Shown one piece after another: positions 58,335 through 64,000 of a stretch of 64,000 bases of DNA. The DNA lies in assembly GCA_023376005.1 (NCBI GenBank), contig CM042180.1, forward strand, positions 49,790,008-49,854,007, in the 5' to 3' direction. The notes under the pieces are model-generated. The model had not been told where the DNA came from and did no database searches. It saw only the letters and a program-made list of their open reading frames with translations. A program made the position numbers and the translations under genes. Source of the DNA: Doryteuthis pealeii. Its lineage: Eukaryota; Mollusca; Cephalopoda; Myopsida; Loliginidae. The stretch's first letter is position 1; every line of letters starts with the position of its first letter.

Positions 58335-58751
58335 AGCCGTTGTCGTATCAGTGCTGCTGTATGGCTGCACCACCTGGACCCTAACTAAGCGACTAGAGAA
58401 TAAACTAGATGGGAGCTGCACAAGAATGCTGCCGGTGATCCTGAACAAGACGTGGAAATAACACCCCACGAGAAAACAGCTGTACGGCCACCTGCCACAT
58501 ATCACCCAAACCATTCGAGTAAGACGGACAAGACACGCGGGACATTGCTGGAGAAGCAAGGACGAACTTATAAGCGACGTCCTCCTGTGGAAGCCAGCAC
58601 ATGGACAGGCCAGTGTGGGCCGACCAGCAAAGACGTACATTGATCAGCTCTGTGCGGATACAGGATGCTGCATAGAAGACCTCCCGAGAATGATGAGCGA
58701 TAGGGACGGATGGAGAGAGATTGTCATGGATATCCGCGCTGACAGCGCGAC

Positions 58752-58783
<32 letters not shown>

Positions 58784-58790
58784 AAAGACA
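58335..58790 (+). pseudogene. RTE-like LINE tail (mirror of 5245-5685)
   Basis: The plus strand gives VLLYGCTTWTLTKRLENKLD, then frameshifted HLPHI, RTRHAG-like, GRPA-like and DRDGWREI-like pieces, ending in an ATG run of about ten triplets (58753-58781). The run is longer than in the left arm. No catalytic domain is left. Confidence 0.84.
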
Positions 58791-59040
58791 AAAATTCTTA
58801 AAATATTGTAAGGCTACAGGGAGTGGTTATGTTAAATAATAACTTGAAACGTAACTTACAATCAAAAAAGTTTATCTGGTAACGTACAATAATGAGTGAA
58901 CAGTCGAATAGCTGGTCTCGCTAGGAAAGACAGGCCCCCGAGGATAAATCGTCAATCGTCTTTATTGAGAATAGAACAGTCTATTCTAGTTTAGAGGAGT
59001 ATCAATTCTTATCTACAAAATATAACCATATTTATAGGTA

Positions 59041-59692
59041 CTAGCAAATATATACACCCTCCGGGTGCAAGTATTTAAGTTTTAATGTAATAAAATATTG
59101 TATTAAATTAGAAAGGCTAATGAAACTAAATAAGAATACAGATAAAAAGATTTGAAACAGAGGGAGTATAATAAAAGGTTTGAAACAGAGGAAGTATAAT
59201 AAAAAATGGAACAACTGAAACTTACTCTTCCATCACTCTCGTCTTTCATTGTTATTTTTTCTAATTTAAGTATTTAGTTATAAGAGGAAGTAAAGAATAA
59301 AATGAGTTATTTTATCTTGTTAATGGATTTCATTTAAGATTCATTGAAGAGATTTTGCTTATATTCATTAAAATAAAACCAAACAGTTAGAAATCAATAA
59401 TACTAAGCACATATTCATTAAATTCGATTTTTTTAATATTAATATGCAAATTAGCCTTCCCGTTTACACTGTAAACCGCTATTTTGTTGTATATATATTT
59501 ATAATTGCATGTTGTCAATATGTAGACATAGTTAAAAGTATTAATAATGTAAGACAATTTTATTAATAATTGAGGTTCAGATAAAATAAAATCATGGAGA
59601 ATGTGATGTCAATAACTAAGAGAATTGTGACTTGAGTAGGAATATAGTTTCGGTTACAGACAGAAAAACACACAATCTCCATTATAATAAGA
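59041..59692 (-). mobile_element. Non-autonomous Helitron-like element, 652 bp, right arm only
   Basis: On the minus strand the element begins TC (59692-59691) as TCTTATTATAATGGAGATTG, and ends with hairpin CACCC-GGA-GGGTG, ten bases TATATATTTG, and CTAG, followed by host T. The left arm has the uninterrupted host ACAAA/TACCT at 4980/4981, so insertion was between A and T with no target duplication, the hallmark of Helitrons. No Rep/helicase frame is present. The 5' signature is the one scattered across the window, which identifies that repeat family. Confidence 0.88.
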
Positions 59693-59736
59693 TTTGTATT
59701 ATTATATAAACTCTTTGCCTACCAGATTTCCCCCAC

Positions 59737-60466
59737 TATATTGTTGGCCAGAATGAGACCACCACGAACGAGGGGTTCGCTATTTATAGGATCGCCCAAG
59801 TTACCGGTGCTTTACTACCGGTGTCCCTCTAAACGGACGTCCTCTATCTCCACATGCCCCCCTCCCTTCTATGACCACAATGCTCTTATTTTGTGGTCAC
59901 TCGTCGGGATGACTCTGTGTAATCATGCTTCGGTCCTCGCATTGTAGGGGACAGTGGTCTTGGGGGTCGTGTTGCCCTCGTGCTACGCCGTAGAATTGGG
60001 CTCGCTGGTTTGTGTTGGTTTTCTTCCACTTCCATATCAATGTGGTCTGTCGCCATCTTGTTATCATCTGTCAAATCTACCTCCATCATTTCAAGCAGGT
60101 CGCTTGGAGATTCATTTTCGATGGGCCTTGGCATGTGTGAGGGTGGTTGTGGGTTTAATTGTTCGGGTGCATAATCCGGTGTGTATACAACAGGTAATAT
60201 TTCCGCGCTGCAGTTCATTTAACTGCTGTATGAGTTGCAGGTATTTTTCGTTACTGCTTTGTCCTGAAGCCATTTCAGCTAACTTCAAAGTGGTGCGCAA
60301 AGATTCAACATTCTGGTAGGTGTCCTTCCGATCCTGCCCGCGGCGCCATATATTGTTGGCCAGAATGAGACCACTACAAACGAGGGGTTCGCTATTTATA
60401 GGATCGCCCGAGTTACCGGTGCTTTACTAGAGGTGTCCCTCTAAACGGACGTCCTCTATCTCCACA
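59737..60466 (-). mobile_element. Miniature LTR retrotransposon (mirror of 4204-4936)
   Basis: LTRs of 118 bp at 59737-59854 and 60349-60466, primer-binding site complement next to 60348, target duplication CCCAC at 59732-59736 and 60467-60471. The two LTRs here are more alike than those of the left copy. The 3' frame (60218-59886) is open for 110 codons with the RRSTR motif. Confidence 0.9.
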
Positions 60467-61115
60467 CCCACACTTTTACCAATTTTCTTGGTATTTTTCT
60501 CTGTGGCAAAAGGATCAAGTACCTGACTCAGGCTTGGTTCACAGAAAAACAAATGACAGCAGAAGTGTGCATGTGGTACCTTTTTTAGGTTAACGTCATA
60601 AACTGAACACAAGACCCTCAACTACCGACTTCTAGCACATAAAAGGACTAGGGTTGCCATAAGGTCGAGACAATCATATAATTGTTAGGGCTTGGCGCGC
60701 TAAGCAGATCGATCAGAGGGGATTCTCTCTGACCGCTCGTCTAGCCTTTTTCTTATTAATAAAACGATCTTAGCAATTTCCTTTTTATTATTAAATCGTC
60801 ATTACGAAATTATTTTTTTTATTAAAAAAGGATTCCCGTGTCGACGTCTTTATATTATTCCAGCACAGTTTCTTTCTGTAAAACTTAATTGTTTTCGTCT
60901 GAAAGAAAAAAAGAAATTCTTAAAAGCACATTTCTAGGTCTTTGTATTAAAATACTAACACTTTGCCAACGGAATTTCCCCCACGGCTGTGCTAAATTTT
61001 CTTGGTATTTTCCCTATTGCAAAAGTACCCAGTACTAGTCTCAGGTTTAGTTCACAAACAAAAGATAGCAGGAGAGTTCACGTAGTGATTTTTTGAGTTT
61101 AACGTTACAAGCAGG
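60467..61115. repeat. Composite repeat flank (mirror of 3541-4203)
   Basis: Two copies of the composite repeat with the empty LTR-element site near 60985 (TTTCCCCCACGGC). No gene. Confidence 0.65.
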
Positions 61116-61119
61116 ACAC

Positions 61120-61545
61120 TCATCATCATCATCATCATGTCACGCTATTAGCACGGATAACAATCTCTCTCCAACTGTCTCTATCACTCATTGTTCTCGC
61201 GAGGTCCTCTGCGCAGCATCTAGTGTCCGTACAGAGCTGGTCAATGTACCTATTTGCTGGCCGACCCACACTGGCGTGCCTATGTGCTGGCTTCCACAGT
61301 AGGACGTCACTTATGAGTTCGTCCTTGCTTCTCCGGCAGTGTCCTGCTTGTCTTGTCCTCTTACTCGAATTGTTTGTGTGATATCGGGCTGGTAACCGTA
61401 CAGCTATTTTCTCGTGGGGTGTTGTTTCCACGTTTTGTTTAGGATCACGCGCCGCATTCTTGCGCAGCTCCCATCTAGTTTATTCTCTAGGCGCTTCGTT
61501 GGGGTCCAAGTGGTGCTGCCGTACAGCAGCACTGACACGAAAAAT
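61120..61545 (-). pseudogene. RTE-like LINE tail (mirror of 3123-3545)
   Basis: The minus strand carries LDGSCTRMRRVILNKTW-like, RTRQAGHCRRSKDELI, VGRPANRYIDQLCTDT and DRDSWREI segments and ends in a TGA/ATG run near 61137-61120. Part of the tail is open for 98 codons. It is truncated, so no activity is expected. Confidence 0.85.
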
Positions 61546-61714
61546 ACAAAACCCTCAACTACCGCCTTCTAGCACATACAAATGGTTAGAGTTGCCATAA
61601 TCAGAATAGAGTCGAGACATTCATATAGTTGAAGCGCTTGGCATGCCCAGCTGATTGATCGTAGGGGTGTCTCTCCGACCACCTGCCTAACCTGAGTAAG
61701 GGGCAAAATGGAAG

Positions 61715-62017
61715 ATGGCAGGTCAGGGACTGCTCAGCTACCAGGGTCTCGTCTATAAGCTTCACATGTTGCATAGTGCCTTTTCTTTGACGGTACCAAA
61801 TAGGTATATGTTATATACCTCTTTACCGGCACTATATATCTATATGTTATATACTTTCTTACGTCTTACTCTGTCGTCTATTCTTCTGGCCGGATCTGGT
61901 ATATCTTCTATCTTGGTCTGGTATGTCTTCTATAGGTCTGGTCTTTCTTATATGGGGATTCCGGGTCTGGTCTCTGTCAGGGATCACTGCTTATCAGAAG
62001 CCTTGTGCTATTGTTAG
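61715..62017 (+). CDS. Hypothetical 100-residue frame in a repeat (mirror of 2641-2943)
   Basis: Same frame as in the left arm with a few substitutions. Hydrophobic, Tyr/Leu/Ser-rich, no domain. Probably repeat sequence that happens to be open. Confidence 0.2.
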   Translation: MAGQGLLSYQGLVYKLHMLHSAFSLTVPNRYMLYTSLPALYIYMLYTFLRLTLSSILLAGSGISSILVWYVFYRSGLSYMGIPGLVSVRDHCLSEALCYC

Positions 62018-62869
62018 CTTTTAGTAATAAACACAAGACTTCGATTTACGATGATGTTACTTTATTCGTAGATCCCCAGACCAGACAATCACGCAGTGAG
62101 ACTCACATCTTGCTAGCTTCGCTTCTAGGTTCTAACTGTCTAACTGACTGACTGAGTTGCTTACACCTTAAACCGGAAAGGGCTTCTATTGCCTTCCGTT
62201 CTCACGTTCCATCCCCAGAACGCAAGGTGAGATCGAGGTCAAGCGCCGTCACTCACCCTCAAGGCCATCAGCTGCACTAATATGATTTCTACACTATTGT
62301 CATAATCATTAGGTATCTAATGATTATGTAACACACAGATCTCCAGCCACAACCAACAGGTGATCCCATTTGGGGGATCAATGGTATGTATGTTTATTCC
62401 AATGGGGAAAATTGATTTGATTACGAGTGTAGACTTATGGAGGTTGTAACTATGAGTGTAAGTTGATATATAAATTAGCAAGGAAAAGATTTTAGCAAGA
62501 ATTATGTGTTAGATGAGAATGGAAAAGTTTAATGATGAATCATCAATGCCACATAGCATGTTTCTATTGTATGAGTGATGAGACGTGGCAAAGTGAGAGA
62601 GAGGAGGAGTGAGAGGTGAGAATGTTGAATAAAGTTTGGCATTAGGAGTTGAAAGAGCTAGACGTGCTCTCGGCTGATGTGACTTGGACAAAATAAAAAT
62701 CTAATGAGAAAAAGAAGAGGCCTTGTGTTATTACTAAAGACTCTAAATTGTACAAGGAAAGATATCCCCAGTACCCCAAGTTGGGTTCCAGACTCTAAAC
62801 ATCCAGGAATTGCCAGCCATTCCAGCATCTAGTAATTGATATCATCTCTTAAAATAACAACAAAAATTT
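62018..62869. other. Non-coding stretch (mirror of 1791-2640)
   Basis: Repeat-derived, with the same inverted ATTACTAAA-containing ends. No gene. Confidence 0.5.
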
Positions 62870-63395
62870 ATCATCTTCTCCGACTCGCTCTCTATCCTAC
62901 TATCATTAAGAAATTAAAATAAAAACTGGAAGACCCTCTCCTCATTAGACTCCAGAATACACCAGACTCAATGTCTAATTCTAAGGAGATTATGATATGC
63001 TGGATCACAAGCCACATTGGTGTGAGTGGGAATGAAAGAGCTGACTCTGCAGCTAAATCGGCTCTAGATTTGATCCCCAACAAAGTCAAGATTTCATATA
63101 CTGATCTGAAACCTAAAATTTATAGATTCCTTCATACAAAATGACAAGAACGCTGGAATAACAATATCCACAATCATCTCTTCCTAATCAAACCCACTTT
63201 GGGAGACAGGAGACCAGCTTTAAGAAAGTCTAGAAACGAACAAATCATTGTGTCCCGATTACGCATTGGTCACACACTCCTATATACTCAAATAAGAACA
63301 ACCACCACATTGTGATACATGTCAAACACCTTTAACTGTTATACTTATTCATGAAATGCAGGTTTTTTGCTCACATCAGAAACCGTTACGAGCGG
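62870..63395 (+). pseudogene. Jockey-superfamily LINE RNase H fragment (mirror of 1271-1790)
   Basis: The plus strand encodes EIMICWITSHIGVSGNERAD and the downstream LGDRRPALRKSRNEQIIVSR segment. An in-frame TGA near 63141 replaces a Trp codon expected before the ERWNNNIHN segment, and the zinc-binding end is out of frame. It joins the 125-bp tandem array at about 63395. Confidence 0.85.
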
Positions 63396-64000
63396 AACAA
63401 AATAAACTTTTAATCAAGGTATCACTGTATATAGTGGGCTGGAACGGATTAATGACATGTCAGTTGATTTCAATGGGGAAAATTGATTTGATATACGAGG
63501 AAAATGGCTTACAATATGAACGAAATAAACTCTTAAGTCAAGTTAACATTGCATATGAGTGGGCTGGAATGGATTAATGGCATTTCAGTTTATTTCAATA
63601 GGGAACATTAATTTGATATACGAGGTAATTGAGTTACGACCGGAACGAAATAAACTTTTAAGTCAAGGTACCACTTCATATGAGTCGGCTGGAATGGATT
63701 AATGTCATCTCAATTTATTTCAATAGGGAACATTAATTTGATATACGAGGTAATTGAGTTACGACCGAAACGAAATAAACTTTTAAGTCAAGGTACCACT
63801 CCATATGAGTCGGCTGGAATGGATTAATGTCATCTCAATTTATTTCAATGGGGAAAATTAATTTGATATATGAGGTAATTGGCTTACGAACGGAACGAAA
63901 TAAAATCTTAAGTCAAGGTACCACTGCATATGGACTGGGACGGATTAATGGCATTGCAGTTTATTTCAATAGGGAAAATTGATTTGATATACGAGGAAAT
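63395..64000. repeat. About 125-bp tandem repeat (mirror of 720-1270)
   Basis: The word TTTGATATACGAGG recurs near 63488, 63614, 63739, 63864 and 63989, a period of about 125 bp. The array runs to the window end. Confidence 0.88.

Larger units (their letters stand above)
42303..64000 (-). repeat. Right arm (A') of the window-scale inverted repeat
   Basis: This is the reverse complement of arm A. It begins at about 42303, where ATAGCATCCATGTCGG pairs with the end of A, and is still paired at the last base, which matches about position 783. The arm is longer than A because it carries extra blocks: about 43880-45120 (LINE tail, palindrome, microsatellites), 48960-51540 (tandem repeats, SINE), 52183-54510 (several repeats, ribozyme motif) and 59041-59692 (Helitron-like). 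Conversely it lacks the SINEs found at 9741-10030 and 17293-17538 in A. Confidence 0.93.

Noticed and set aside
1..64000. Whole window as a fold-back sequencing artefact of one molecule
   Set aside because: Two SINEs and one Helitron differ between arms with precise target sites, which read errors cannot create; a haplotype misjoin remains possible.

Overview
The window is animal DNA (AT-rich, intron-scale spacing, no bacterial-style genes) from a repeat-dense invertebrate genome. Non-LTR retrotransposon tails, tRNA-derived SINEs, Helitron-type repeats, hammerhead-ribozyme elements and very long microsatellites fill it. A mollusc is my best guess, but a crustacean or other invertebrate cannot be excluded from sequence reading alone. 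I found no convincing host protein-coding gene, no rRNA and no functional tRNA gene. Most long open frames are translated microsatellites or the antisense of transposon fragments.

Large-scale layout: positions 1-18634 (arm A) reappear in reverse complement at 42303-64000 (arm A'). The window end pairs with about position 783, so the inverted repeat continues past the right edge. Between the arms lie (i) 18629-21975, itself an inverted repeat (18629-19495 against 21196-21975) holding two further small palindromes; (ii) a single N at 21976, which marks an assembly join; (iii) 21977-29930, mosaic repeats including hammerhead motifs, a SINE and LINE debris; and (iv) 29930-42302, where familiar repeats occur only in heavily corrupted form, as expected of unpolished long-read sequence or very old decay.

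The arms are not identical. Two SINEs present in A have clean empty sites in A', a 652-bp Helitron-like insertion in A' has a clean empty site in A, minisatellite copy numbers differ, and A' carries kilobase insertions near 43.9-45.1 kb, 49.0-51.5 kb and 52.2-54.5 kb. The two arms have therefore had separate histories. They are either two divergent haplotypes joined head-to-head by the assembler or an old genuine palindrome, not one molecule simply read twice.

Order of elements in arm A (mirrored in A'): 125-bp tandem repeat; Jockey-like RNase H fragment; RTE-like LINE tail; a miniature LTR element with 118-bp LTRs; a second RTE-like LINE tail; a 29-bp minisatellite block; Helitron-family repeats; a second Jockey-like fragment split by a SINE; duplicated repeats with TTC/ATT microsatellites; a degenerate AGCAAGG minisatellite; a SINE; more Helitron-family repeats; and a TTTC microsatellite.

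The most interesting signal is a set of hammerhead-ribozyme motifs of several unrelated sequence types: 19347-19388, 19586-19666, 19991-20044, 20039-20091, 21258-21299, 23086-23136, 23256-23296, 53987-54032, with weaker ones at 26831-26873 and 44129-44181. Most have a short self-complementary stem III, as in dimer-acting ribozymes of Penelope-like elements and retrozymes. Three small palindromes turn exactly next to a ribozyme core, and one ribozyme lies directly downstream of a tRNA-like promoter on the same strand.
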